Source: Amanita rubescens (taxonomy: Eukaryota > Basidiomycota > Agaricomycetes > Agaricales > Amanitaceae). Taken from it: 64,000 nt of DNA. The notes under the pieces were generated by a model, which was not told the origin of the DNA, searched no databases, and saw only the letters and a list, made by a program, of their open reading frames with translations. The stretch covers positions 62,001 to 126,000 of the forward strand of contig WION01000072.1 of assembly GCA_015039365.1 (NCBI GenBank), read 5' to 3'. Positions 34,261-45,824 of this stretch are shown here, one piece after another. Both the position numbers and the translations under genes were made by a program. Within the stretch, counting starts at the first letter, position 1. Each line of letters begins with the position of its first letter.

Positions 34261-35307
34261 ATGGACGGACACTTGCCCACAGGGATAATCAACATCGACG
34301 TGCAGGGCGTCGTTTTGCGCGGTGTCGTTGATGTGTCAATTTCTACATCGTCCCTGATGCCTTCTGATCGGGCCGACTGCTGTTGGGAAATGCCATCGGT
34401 GACGAGCTAATGGTGACAGTATCGACTAGATATGGCTTATTCGGCTGCCACGTTCGTTTCCGGGATGGAGAGCATCCTAGTACGGCGTGCGTCTTGGGAA
34501 GAGATTGGATTGGGTATTTTCGTGAATACCTGATTAACTATGGTGTAATTCAGCCTATCGATCATGAAGCTATCTCAGTCGAAGAAGACATGGTACCACT
34601 GTCTCAATAACCAACAGACTGCCTATCTTTTCCAGGCTCTATCACTGGTACGACGTGTTCATCAGACAGTGCATTTACCGAGTTTGCGGCGCGTAGAGTG
34701 GACCATCAGCCGGCAACCACTGTTGGCAATGTGGATCCAGAATCTGTGCGCATCGCTTATGATGCAGAGATTGTCCCGAGTCGATGACGACGTCGATAAT
34801 GGTAACGTGTACCGATTGCGTACACAGCTTAGCCTTATGGTCAAGCTTCACATTGAATGTCTACCGTCGTCATTGGGACGTCCACTTGACATAATAAAGT
34901 CACACTTAACCAACCACGGGCTTTCATTTTCAGAACCCCTTGATTTGAAATGTGGTTGCAATTTACTGTACTTCCACATCATCAATGGCTTATGCGTGAC
35001 ATGCCAATCTATCCAAGGGTTTGACATGCATTTTGTTCAAAAAGAAATCATGGATATTATAGCAGCTCGGATTAACCGGGGGTGTATAGGTTTGCCACAA
35101 TTACGGGGCATCTGTGAACCATTGGGCAAAAGAAATGATGTGCAAATTTTTGACGTGCATGTTATTATTGAACAACTGAAAAAGCGGATAACCAGTGCTA
35201 TCAACGCGCCCGATCTATGTTCAATTTTCCGATCCGTTGACCATATGACACGTGAGGATCTTCTAAGAGGCCTCACGATCTTGCCTTGGACAAAAAAGAT
35301 CTCATAG
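34261..35307 (+). pseudogene. retropepsin-like hypothetical protein, frame-disrupted
   Basis: Reading starts at an ATG (34261) with GIINIDVQGVVLRGVVDVS. After a frame change near 34370 it continues GNAIGDELMVTVSTRYG and CVLGRDWIGYFREYL. The pattern of strand, V-D-x-S and a final L-G-R-D-W resembles a retropepsin-like aspartyl fold, though the usual D-[ST]-G is not intact (DVS). Further coding follows in another frame (34850-35307: LGRPLDIIKSHLTNHG, CGCNLLYFHIINGLCVTC). Introns could join the parts (GTCGATG...CACAG at ~34777-34830), but the first break has no intron signal. It is either a damaged gene or a transposon-derived protein. Confidence 0.35.
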
Positions 35308-36401
35308 TACTATATGGTTCAAACGATAAAGATTAAGGGGACACCGACGATATCGCCATGAGGGGAAACCTTATTTGAACTTGATATCTCTTACTCTATT
35401 GATATAATTGTCTTCTTGTAATGTTATCAGAAGTGCGCTCGCGGCCAAGACGTAGCGGGACTTGCGGCACTTGTGCCGCCCTCAACATTTTATTATCAGA
35501 GTCGGCGGAGGCGAAATACGCGCGGGACCATTGCGGACGTGTTACAATGCGTGACACTGACAGGAGTGCCAGGGACCCCTGACACAACTCGGCACAGCTG
35601 TGCCGCGTGCAGATCTGAAAAAAAATCGACCTGACCGTACACACGATCTGGCGCTCAGCGCTCACTAGATAAGTTCAACGGAGCAACAAGGAACGCCTCA
35701 TTAAGACTGTTATCGTTAGACTCGCAACAGTATCTACTCGGAGTAACATGTTTGGATTCGCATCGCTAACTACTAGTAACGTAACACGCGCGGTGAGCCA
35801 GAATAGCGGTAGCTTTCGGCAGATAGAAACCGAAATTCTCAGCAGATAATTACGGCGGTGTTACAGTCAAGTTGAAGAAGGACGGTACGATGAGCAGCAA
35901 GAAGGCGACGCGCCATGAATTTGACCCCTTCGCTATCGGCGCTCGCCTGCAAGAGTTCGGACCGCATTGCTCCCGGGTACTAGAACCAAACTGCTTTCTC
36001 GTGCGCTTTGCTAGTTTTGTATCACTCGCGTTCGGAGATTCGCATCGTTACCCCGCGCTAGCTGCTATTCAGCCTATTCTTCGCTCACAGGATCATTTCA
36101 ATGTATTCCATAGCTACCAATAAACAGTGATTTTCGTGCCACATTGATTAATTATGAACTGCTTTAAAAAGCTGAAAAATCGCACTCAGAGCGGTCCAAG
36201 CACTCTCGGAGCGGATTTGACCACTCAGAAAGTGATGTACCTTGCCTAAAAAAGCGGAGAGCCGCTTTTTACGGCTTTGGCGGCTTTGATCTGATCGCTC
36301 TGAAAAGCGGCCAGAGCAGCCAAAGCGGAAGTTGCCGTTTTGCTGATGCGAGTGGCTCCAGCTTGCTTATCGAACGAGTGGACGGCCACTCGCATGCACC
36401 A
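35308..36401. other. palindrome-rich spacer
   Basis: No supported gene. GCGGCACTTGTGCCGC (about 35462) and CGGCACAGCTGTGCCG (about 35592) are strong palindromes. Between 36170 and 36350 the words AGAGCGG and AAGCGG and their complements recur densely (for example AAAGCGGAGAGCCGCTTT), suggesting a degraded hAT-like or other MITE immediately left of the DNA element. A plus-strand frame at 35872-36123 is unremarkable. Confidence 0.4.
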
Positions 36402-37749
36402 AAAGCTGGCCTAATGATATATCAAGACCGGTAGCTACCAGTTAATCCGTTATATATTTTTGCCTGTAATCCATCGTCCCAAATTATATATCACACCCAA
36501 TAGCTATCGCTACCAGTGGCCACTGCTCACTTATCCCGCCCTCAATCGCGCCTGTGCCGCCGCTCTACCTACATTTGGCAGGGCTCCTGGCTAATTATAG
36601 AACAAATGTTTGTTTTGATAATTTCCAAATCTCCGTCACAAGAAATGGGCCTTGGTGCCTCTTGAATCATGACATAGAAATTAGGAGCAACAGCATGATA
36701 TTGCTCTTAGCACCACGTGAGTCTTTTATTTTTCCTGAAACATTTTAATTACATAATGATATCCGAGTCAAGCATACAGCTTGGTGGAACCTAGCTCAGC
36801 AAATGTCACAGTGGTAGCATTGTATATGTTAATGTATTATCAGTGTAACGATCCAAAAGGATGAATGACAACGCTGAATGCTCCTGTTTTCCGTTTGCAA
36901 CACACAGAAAACAGAAGTCACATGATCACGCCGAAACATCGCCAGGCATGAATTGCGCGTTCCGCCCAAAAATATTCATCGCTGACAGTGTTAATTACCT
37001 TACCTGAGTTGTACTTTACTATACATGTGGTAATATCACATTGAGAAGTCCAATTGGAGTAAAGGTCAGACGAAAATACAGTATGGCCGCCCAAGTCCCT
37101 TTAGATTTAACACTATCTCAACATAACTCTTCATTCATCCTATGATTATTACCGATTACCGAAGCATAGCCGAGATGTAACTTATTCAGACTTGAATTTT
37201 GATCCATATATACTGTAATCCAACAGAAACACGGTTCATACTGCTATATTTTATCTAGAAATGTCGTCCTAATACCTACTGGATTCATTTTCCAGACATC
37301 CATGGCCCCTACGCGCCTACCTGGCCGTCCTATCGCTTCCAAGCCATTCCAGCGGTCTAAATCACCCCCCCATGATACACCAATGTGCCTACATGCCACC
37401 GCTATTCCAGTTTCCAGTGTTTTTCCGGAGGGCGCGCGAGGGCTGTTGAGGTTGTCCACAAAAGGAAGGAGTGCGTGACAATGCCAAATCAGGTCAGCAG
37501 GGCGGTCAGCCAGCTTATGTATGAATTTCCCATACCTTGATATATCACGCTGCTCGATAAATGACCGGCAAAAATATATAACCATTCAACGCTCGTTTAC
37601 CGAGCATTGATATATCATTTAGACGGTATAGCCTCTGAATTTCCCATACCTTGATATATCACGCTGCTCGATAAATGACCGGCAAAAATATATAACCATT
37701 CAACGCTCGTTTACCGAGCATTGATATATCATTTAGACGGTATAGCCTC
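36402..37749 (-). mobile_element. 1,234-bp non-autonomous DNA element, copy 2 (inverted)
   Basis: 36402-37635 is the reverse complement of the element at 7881-9422 without its LTR, with the same 1,234-bp length. I noticed only about five substitutions, so the copies are young. The terminal 114 bp (37522-37635) is duplicated exactly in tandem at 37636-37749, so this copy has two right ends. It marks the empty site of the solo LTR in copy 1. No transposase is encoded. Confidence 0.8.
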
Positions 37750-38156
37750 CGATTAGTTTCAGTTGCTAGCTCTGGTTCCGCTCGCTATCCCTCACTCTCA
37801 CCCGCTGCCTCTTGTTCTCACTCCCCTTAAGTCTCTCTGTTAGCTCTCCCTTTAAATCAAACTCCTCAATGCTCTCGCTGTTGTCTTCTATCACACCTGT
37901 GAACGCTCGTGCCATCTCGTCTATCGTTCGCTTGGCTCATCTAACATAGAGAAATACAAAGTCTACTGTGTAAATATGTTGTCTATGCAACTTAAGTGAT
38001 GTTTGATTGCAGCTTGTTGGAGAAACAAGCGCATAGTGGCATGGTATAGAGTTTCTTGATTTTTCTCTGTTCTATGTGGCCTTAGCTGCACTTCAGTCGT
38101 TCCCGCATCACAACTGAGGTAACTTAGAACATAGTATATTCAGACTCACTATGAGT
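37750..38156. other. spacer between DNA element and paralogue B
   Basis: Short unique sequence with pyrimidine-rich tracts. Nothing recognised. Confidence 0.4.
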
Positions 38157-39293
38157 CTATGACAGACCTTGCAATTTTCGAAACCGTTGTGCTATTGCCT
38201 TTTTTGATTTCATTTTATATGTTTTCCCTCCCTTTTTGTAAGTGAACCTTTCTTGGAAACCAGTGCCATATGTTTCTTTTGCTTTATTGGAGTCTGCTTG
38301 TTCTTTCTCTTTCCGTTCTTTGGCCAAGCCATCCAAAATCTTGGATGGTGTGGATCTCTTCCCATCATTTGACCATTTTTTCCAAAACTCTTCTTGACCC
38401 AATAAATCATATTCCTTCATGAGGAACTTTTGTGAAAGAAAGTCAGTAAAGAATGCTAAGATGCTTAGGACTGTCAGTTATACTCACATTCCACTTTGAC
38501 CACTGCTGTTTTAGTTGTTTCCAACGACCTGTACCAGCATAAACACTTTGGAAGTGCTTCAATGGGATGGGTAGATTTTTTATGATCAGTGGCGATGCAT
38601 CTTTCCAGGTGGGCCAGGTAGCATCCCATATGCTAGACAATTGGTCAATGTCCAAACCAACTTCTGCGGGTGGCTCTGGGACATCACAGTCCAGGAATTG
38701 AAGCACATTGGGTTCAAGAGGGAGGGTACGCCAATTAGTGGCCCTAGGTACTATCATATGTGATTCGGGCGGCAATAGTTCTTGGACCTGGCTCGGAGTC
38801 AGAGGAGACGTGTGGTAACCTATTTCAGATGCGCCAGTGGTGGATGTCTCCATTGGTATCACGTTCGAACGTTTTACCAGCTCAGAAGTCTCTGCCAATG
38901 CAGCGCTCACAGCCTCCTTAACTAGTCGTGTTAAGCTTCCAGCATCTGCGGAAACTATGTTTGCGTCATTTCTTACTTCACGCCGGGATATCGAAGTTGA
39001 GGTTGATTTTGAAAGCCTTCCACAAAGGTTCGTCGCCTTGGAAGTATGAGCTTGGAATAGCATTAAGGACTAAGACGACATACCCATCTTAGTAAGTCAT
39101 CTTTTTCCGAATAGTCAGGGTGGTCATTACTACGCTGACAAGGTGCAGGAGATTGTAGTTCTTCTATTAATTCCTGCCGTCTTTTATACGAGCGCTTAGG
39201 CTTCCGAGGACTTGACGAAGCAAGCGGCCCTTTGTGTGAACGCACTTGCCGGGGAGTCCTGCATTCAGCACCGGTGATGATACCACTTTGCAT
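38157..39293 (-). CDS. hypothetical protein, paralogue B of 12783-13989
   Basis: Exons 39293-39084, 39036-38488 and 38426-38157 join in frame to 342 residues. The conserved C-terminal half matches paralogue A: GLDIDQLSSIWDATWPTWKD, PIPLKHFQSVYAGTGRWKQL, then FLMKEYDLLGQEEFWKKWS and STPSKILDGLAKERKEKE. The middle (SHKGPLASSSPRKPKRSYKR) is basic. Intron positions and phases equal those of paralogue A, so the copies arose by DNA-level duplication. The SAP-like first exon of paralogue A is not visible upstream, so either the 5' exon is lost or lies beyond recognition; the ATG at 39293 is therefore provisional. Function unknown. It lies 400 bp from DNA element copy 2. Confidence 0.6.
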
Positions 39294-40534
39294 TTGGTCG
39301 AGTGGACAGGGGCAACCTGAGGAAACCGGTCTCTGCCACTTAACTTATCCATCACAGCGCTGGTAGGGACATTCCATTAATGTTGCATTTCCTTCTATTA
39401 TTCGTGGTTCCTGTTTTGGATTTGACTGTGACGTTAGTAGAAGTTCCATCGAAGCGCTATATGTTTTCAAATTGGTATGTGGTACTAGCATGGCGCCTAT
39501 TTCCGATCCCCCGAATGGCGATCACCGGAGAATGTTTCCAACCCTCAGGCTTCAAGAACCGTGATTTAAGTAGTGATCTAGAATTATCATCCTGATAGAA
39601 GCTCATCTCTTTTTTGCGGTAGTTCTCGGGCTGTATGCCAATGCCCTGCAAGGCCACTCAGGAGTAAGACGTGTACAGTCACCAAGAAGGGACAAACCAA
39701 CTTGAAGTTGGTTTGACTATGTGCATCTTCACCCGCGAACCAATCGAGTTGCCGAAAGTCGTAGGAGTTCATAGAGAATGCCAGTAGTGGCCGTTCCTAG
39801 GATGCCGATCAAGTACGCGGCACGAAGTTCGAACGATGGTATCGATATAGATCAAATCTTACCCGTCTTCTCGTCGTACATTTCACATGTCTGTATTAGG
39901 GCAGGGTGAGTCACCGGTGGACAATAGCCCGATGTTAGGCTCAACAAAGCGCTTTCCCGTTTGGGTACCGTGCGCGCGGAAACCTCTCCCGTAATCCGCT
40001 TGGCCGGATTTGTCTTGTGTCGAGACGATGTGTGAATTAAGACGTTGATGATGAATTCTTCGCTGTTTATCGATTTATCGCCCAGATCCACGGCGCAACG
40101 TTTCCCACGTTGCCAGGAAGGGCCTCGTGGACGAGGACCACATGGCTTGACTTTGGATTGCTCGAAGTGCGAACGGAACATAAGGCCCGAAGGGTCACGC
40201 GGACGAAGCTGCTGGGATATATATGAATTCTGAAAAGGCCGAGTCGCAAATGCCGCACGTATGTGAGTGACGAGAGGAACTTATAATCTACCAGCGGCTA
40301 TAGTCATCAGCATCACGAAAAAATGTCCCCATTAGTCACACGTGTAGCCTGCTGCTACTATATCGAACACTCAGCAAACGTAGTTTTCTACATTTTGGTC
40401 TATTGCTCACCGTGTACTTTTAGAATTATCAATTGGTTCGTACTACGACCCACTTCTTCAATGCTGACGGGACTCTGTATGCCTTCCCCCTCCCTTCTTC
40501 TATGGGCCTTGACTTATTGCGCTCTCTCAGTTAA
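39294..40534. other. no supported gene
   Basis: A minus-strand frame at 39852-40181 (SKVKPCGPRPRGPSW, EEFIINVLIHTSSRHK) has some protein-like character but no recognised family, start or splice sites. It may be a decayed gene fragment. Confidence 0.3.
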
Positions 40535-40600
40535 CATGTTCCGAGGCCGAAACGAGGTGAAGGCTTCGGTCTTGTATCTGTTTTTCTTTTTTTTTTGACT
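40535..40600 (+). repeat. CCGAGGCC-type repeat with T-rich tail
   Basis: GTTCCGAGGCCGAAACGAGG, then TGAAGGCTTCGGTCTTG, ending in a run of ten T. The inverse complement recurs at 62735-62775 beside a microsatellite. Partial copies are at 14952, 14987 and 50323. Confidence 0.45.
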
Positions 40601-42758
40601 GAGCTGCCATTGGGGTCAGTTAAATCCCGGCCACGCAGAGCCGAACATGAACACAGCCACATTTCCCTCAACGTTCGAGCAAGGCACAAAGACCAGCTTA
40701 GGTATTAACCTTAGGCATTCATATGCGATCCCCCCCCCCCCCAATTCTGCGCGGAATAACGTGGAATCCGCGGAATCTGTGCTCAGTGAGCTTTGGCTGG
40801 TACACGTTCCACGCGGAATGCGGAATATAGTGGCACAGCCACGACTTTGTACGGACGCCACCATCGTCAGGCTCGCTCTCCACCGCCTCGCCCTCACAAC
40901 ACGCCCATCCAACCTCAATCCATGCTCCAAGACGATTCGCAGGCCTTGTTCTTTTACAGCGACTCATGTCCCGACCGACTAAGTGTCTCGATAGTAAGTC
41001 CTTATCTCGAATTCTCATTCATGTGCTGACTGCGTCGTAAGGCGCCCAGCATGGCCCTCCAGCTGCCAGCTGCCACAACTGTAAGACCATTGGCCCTGAT
41101 GCCACTGTGCATTTAATTTTGCGCCTTTGTTTCACTTAAGCACTCCATCTCATGCTTCGCCTCCGTTTCCCTCTGTCTCATTTGCATCTTCTTTCACCAT
41201 TAATGCGACGAGCAAGCTCCACTCGGAGCTAGGCGGGGCCAAATATGGCCGGTCACCAATGACGGTTGGTCTGACTTTCCCATTGCTTTATGACCTCAAG
41301 TTAAACATATAAAAGGGCCCCAGTTTCCATATTCCTCCCATTCTCTTTTCCCTTCGCCTCCATCACCACCGCTCTTCCTATCCCCTTTGTTGTTGTCATC
41401 TGCCCCTACCTTTTCCTTCCCCCTTCCCTTTCCGTCATCTTCCTTCCCCTTGCTGTCGTCTTCTTTATCCATTATCTTCCTCCCTCCCCCTCTGCCGTTG
41501 TCTTCCTCACCCCACCCCTTGTGATTATCTGTTGGCTTCATCCCTCTTGATGTTATCCTACTTTGCTCTGCTGCCTTCATTGCCACCTGTATTACTTTTA
41601 CTTAGACAAATGAAATATAATTAATTATATGATCTGTGTTTTATATTTGTCTGGTTATCTGAGTATGCAACTGACTTGCTGGCTATCTAGCTCTGACCTA
41701 TCCCTGTGGGCAAAAAAAAACCTTGACCCTCAAATGTCAAATGTTGATACTAAAAAAGGCCTTGGACCTGCCGCACAAAGTGGCGGCCCATATTTGCCAA
41801 GTGATTTTCTGAACTTAAACCATACTAAGCAACGAACGGTAATTTATTTATTGCAGTGACTGTCTTCGCAATTAGGCATACTATTTACACTCACTGGCTC
41901 GTAAGGCTCCTGAGAGTGCCAGTGGTGATGTGAGAAAGGCTAAGTAGCATACACTACTAGTCTATGCGAGTGACAGCTAGCTGTGATGAGAATACTACGG
42001 ATGGGCGAAGCCCCGGGAGGGACTCCCGGCCCGAAACACTGAGGGGTCGGTGAGGCGAGTTGTTCCCCAAGAAGGAAGGAGTCGATGACGACGCGTAAGG
42101 GAACATCCCAAGACACCCTCAGTGAGGGAGGGGGTGCACTCAGGAGAGAGCAGCGAGCCAGTTGCCGGTTGTGCGCACTTCATGAAAAAGGCTCACGTGC
42201 TGAAGAGGCGGCGGTATACCCTATAACGCGAATGCCCCACGTTTCAAGTTGGGGCCGCTGGGTTGGCAAACCTCTGATGGCCGCTTGGGGTTGAGTTGGT
42301 GCTGCCGCTCGACCTGCGAGGGAGGCTGTGACTTGGGGTATGATACTCGGTTACCGACCTGAGGAGGTTGAATTGGCGCTGCCGGTCCGTGGCCTGGAGA
42401 GTGATACGACAGGAGGTCGGGTTTGAGCGATGTGATCCAGCAAGCGGTGATCATCGTCTGAAGGATGGCCGGGAGGGTGAGAGTTGTGGAAGGGAGCGTA
42501 AGAGAGCTCGACGAACTCTCCCTGTTGGAAAATCTTGGCCTTGCTTTCCTTCTGTTTCCGCGGCGGGCTATTTCGCTATCCTCTTCTCCTTCTCTCCTTC
42601 TGCCTGCTCGGGTCACAATGGGTGTTCATGTACGAACTATCCCGAGCTGACCGGGCAGCAAGGTCAGCCCCGAGCACCGCCACCTCGCCTTCGCGTTCGT
42701 AGATTACATTCTACGTACGCCTCGTACTCTCGGCTACTCTAGAATTCACAGTAAAGGC
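40601..42758. other. spacer with promoter-like and low-complexity sequence
   Basis: No supported gene. ACATATAAAAGGGCCCC at about 41306 is TATA-like. It is followed by an almost pure pyrimidine tract (about 41330-41520) whose complement gives a low-complexity K/D/G frame. 42000-42620 is G+C-rich unique sequence. A poly-C run lies near 40732. Confidence 0.4.
41751..41801 (+). repeat. dispersed hairpin motif, copy d
   Basis: AAAAAAGGCCTTGGACCTGC, CGCACAAAGT, then GGCGGCCCATATTTG and CCAAGT. The stem is GCCGC/GCGGC, where other copies have GCCAC/GTGGC: a paired change. Confidence 0.65.
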
Positions 42759-44600
42759 TCATAGGCGCCATCTGGCCAAATATAATGTTTTCTGATGCCG
42801 TGGCAGTCGTCTTTTTCGCCGACTGCAGTCACCTCCATAAGAATTTTCCAACGAGCACCTCATCAAAGCGCCGGTGTCTGCCCGATTGATTCCGTGACGG
42901 GTGGTAGCCAATAGCGATCCACCGTGTGTCATGAGATCGCAAAGAAGAGTGAGGTGGCGGTAGTTGACGTAGGAACCGTCGTAATGACAGCTCTGGGGGC
43001 TTCGGTGCCAAGGACAATCGAATATCTCCACGCAGCTGTTGGAGTACGTTCACCTAAAGTCGACACCCTCGACACACATCACGATCTTGAGGTTGACGCA
43101 GTCCGTTTCCGGCACCCGCTCTTTCTCGTAGTCCGTTCTGATGCATCCGTCTGGCGCAACCATGACCTTATCCCGCTCCGTCAAGAACACACGCTTGATT
43201 CCCTTTACACCGCGTAAGCTGACTGAGTTGAGCATCGTGTTCTCGAGTTGCCGCAAAAAGATATCTTCAATGGTACCCAAACCATCATCCTCTTCGAGTC
43301 GCCTCCACCCAAGACACGGCAGCGGATAATTGGCTTCTCGGAGTTGTCTTCACTCCAAATAACAAAAAGATCGGTTTTGAAACTCTTTGCGATCCGGCTT
43401 GCAACGTAGTGCATTAGTTTACGACCAATCACCTTTGCACGATCTTGCAGGAGTAGCTTGGATTCGATTTCCTCGTTGGGGATGGCAAAGAACGATTCTA
43501 CAAAGACCTGATCCTCCTCGATGATCGTAGACGTTGGATCGGGGTCGTACCGAATCTCGACAGCGGCTGTGGCAGCACGCAGGGACGTATATGCAAGCTC
43601 CTGTTGTACATTCTTCGCGAGAGCTGATGATCCTGCAATTTCTGGCTCGAGATACATGGTTGGGGGCAGGCCTCTTGATGTTTGTGGCAACGTTGATAAT
43701 TTCCTTGAGACGAGGGACACCGAGCTCGAGAGTAACGTTTTTGCTCGAAACGTAGTGGAGTGTATTGGTCGTTTGGGTGACCACTTCACTAAATTGGTTG
43801 CGCAGCTAACGTGCCGCACATTTCTCCCGGATGGGCCGGTGACTGGTTGAATTTGAATTCCACTTCACCCAGCACCCAGTCAAACGCCTCCCGCGTTAGA
43901 TGGAACCTCTCCAGGATTCGCCGGCTGGCGAAAGTCGCAGGTGAGCAGGGGAAGTGAAGCGTCGAAGAGTTCGTCGATGCTTGCAGTTCCAAAGAGCTGT
44001 CGTCGATGCCAACTTGTAAAACTCCAGATAAGAATCCCCCTGCCGGATCGGTAACATCAAAAAGATAATTGTGCTCGAACTCCTTGTCGTTAAGACCAAA
44101 TGTTTCATTAATCTCTTTTTTAATGTAGGCATCGTCCCGTCTTCCCCGTATGTAAACTGGATGAGATCGCCAAGCGAGTTGCGTACAGTGCCATCGCAGC
44201 AAACCGTGACGTCTTCAAGCGCCTTAACCAACCGATGCTGAATATAACCGGTTTCTACGGTCTTGACAGCAGACCTTCGCGTCCAGCCTTTGTGAAGTGT
44301 GGTAGTGTACGATGACGGAAATCAAAGGGAATACGGCGACCCTCAACGACTGCTGACTGACACAAACAGACAACGTTGATGAAGGAACCTTTTGAACCAG
44401 CGACCACCACCTGCTTGACATTGTCATCCTCTTTCAGGTGTTCCTGGGCATATTTTCCAGAGCCAAGTTCAGCTCGTGAAGAGTCGTACCAGGTTTGGCT
44501 TTCAGGCGATCGCGCGTTGCCCGTAGCGATGTTGGCTTTATGCTCTTGGATCTACCAGCGACGCATCGCCAATACCAATACTAAAGCCATTGTGGAATAG
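42759..44600 (-). pseudogene. decayed RNA polymerase II largest subunit (RPB1)
   Basis: From 44,430 downwards the minus strand carries, in shifting frames, blocks of RPB1 in the native order. These are the VVAGSKGS region, [54 protein letters not shown] and [20 protein letters not shown]. Then come [13 protein letters not shown] (funnel to trigger-loop region), [71 protein letters not shown] and [15 protein letters not shown]. At least one internal deletion (after PHFTK), several frameshifts and stops occur, and the heptad CTD is absent. A functional genome must have another copy. No introns remain recognisable; whether it arose by retrocopying or DNA duplication is open. Confidence 0.85.
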
Positions 44601-45630
44601 CCAGTAGTTTAAATACCCGTGAACATCATTCGCACCGCTTCCGGACCGTCCTCTCTGAAAACCACATGGTCGAGACCACCCTGAGACGCATCGACTCTTC
44701 TCGACAATGCCGAAGAAACGTTATCTCACAAGGTCAGACAAACCGCACGGGTGACATACGCGGAAAGATTCAGTCGAAAAGCTACGACAGACATCAGCAA
44801 GGCATAAACAAGAATAAGGGTAGACGTACTTGAATAAGGCATCAACTTGACACGGTGACTCATCATACTGCACGCTCATCGAACAGACCGAGGTAATGAA
44901 GGTAAGAGTTTGCCATCTTCTTGAACAACGTTGATAGGGGATAGAAAGAGCTCGACGTCATGAAGTTGCCCGGGGGCGGGGCGGGGCGGAGAGAGAGGCG
45001 CTGCAGGAGAACGAGGGGAGATGGGGAGGGTCAGCGGCACCGCGGAGCTGGCTCCAAGGGAAGTTAAGAAATTGGTTTCTTTTGTCTCGAGATCTACCAC
45101 TGCTCTTCAGACGTCATGTCCTCGCTGTCCTCGCTCGTCATGGTCCGGAGTTTTTCAGCAGGGGTTTCTCCGCGGAAGACGCTCTCTCTTGGACTGGTAT
45201 TGTTCTTAAAACCTTCAAGTTGACAAAGAGAGAGCCAATTTTGGACTCGTATGCGGCTGTCGTGCTACTAAAATGCGAATGCGTGGCGGATTCGATGCCT
45301 TGCGCTCTCTTTGCGAAGCTCGCTACGGCTGGCCATTGATCAATAAAATGTTAGGTTCATGGTGAAAATGCGACTCACGAGCGCCCGAGTCAAACACCAA
45401 AGCGTCGTAAATGAGCTTGTCTCTGGTGGTGTCCCCTGTCATCGGAGGGTTTGTAGAAGGTGACATGGGAGGGTTTACATCAGCCAGTCCTGATCATGAC
45501 CATTCACTTAAACCTTTGAATCAGCTTGGGGCACCCCACAAGGATCGGACTTGTGAGGCTCCAGGTATCCACCCAGAACGGCCTATCCTCGCTTCTTCTC
45601 CAGTCAGTGAATGTCACGGAGAAGTGACAA
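44601..45630. other. no supported gene
   Basis: Frames on both strands around 44876-45340 (for example plus ARHGPEFFSRGFSAEDALSW) have protein-like composition but no recognised domain. They may be decayed. Confidence 0.3.
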
Positions 45631-45824
45631 TTGAAGGCGGCTTTCTAACTATAGGTGTAGCGCCGCAGGCAGAAGAAAAATAATTAATTAATTACTGACC
45701 GTACGAGAGTGTGTGTGGGAGAGGATGTCCAAAGGCGGTCGGCCTAAAGCGGTAGGTCAATTGAAACATATTGAAACTCAGTTAGGACCTAAATGCGCTA
45801 CACCTATAGTTAGACAGCCTTGAA
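45631..45824. mobile_element. MITE with long inverted repeats
   Basis: CTAACTATAGGTGTAGCGC (45645-45663) is perfectly inverted at 45795-45813. The inverted repeat extends outwards imperfectly through AAGGC to about 30 bp each side. The ~130-bp centre contains a run of ATTA repeats and no gene. No certain target duplication is visible. Confidence 0.7.

Noticed and set aside
41296..41586. K/D/G-rich minus-strand frame as a protein
   Set aside because: It is the complement of a low-complexity pyrimidine tract.
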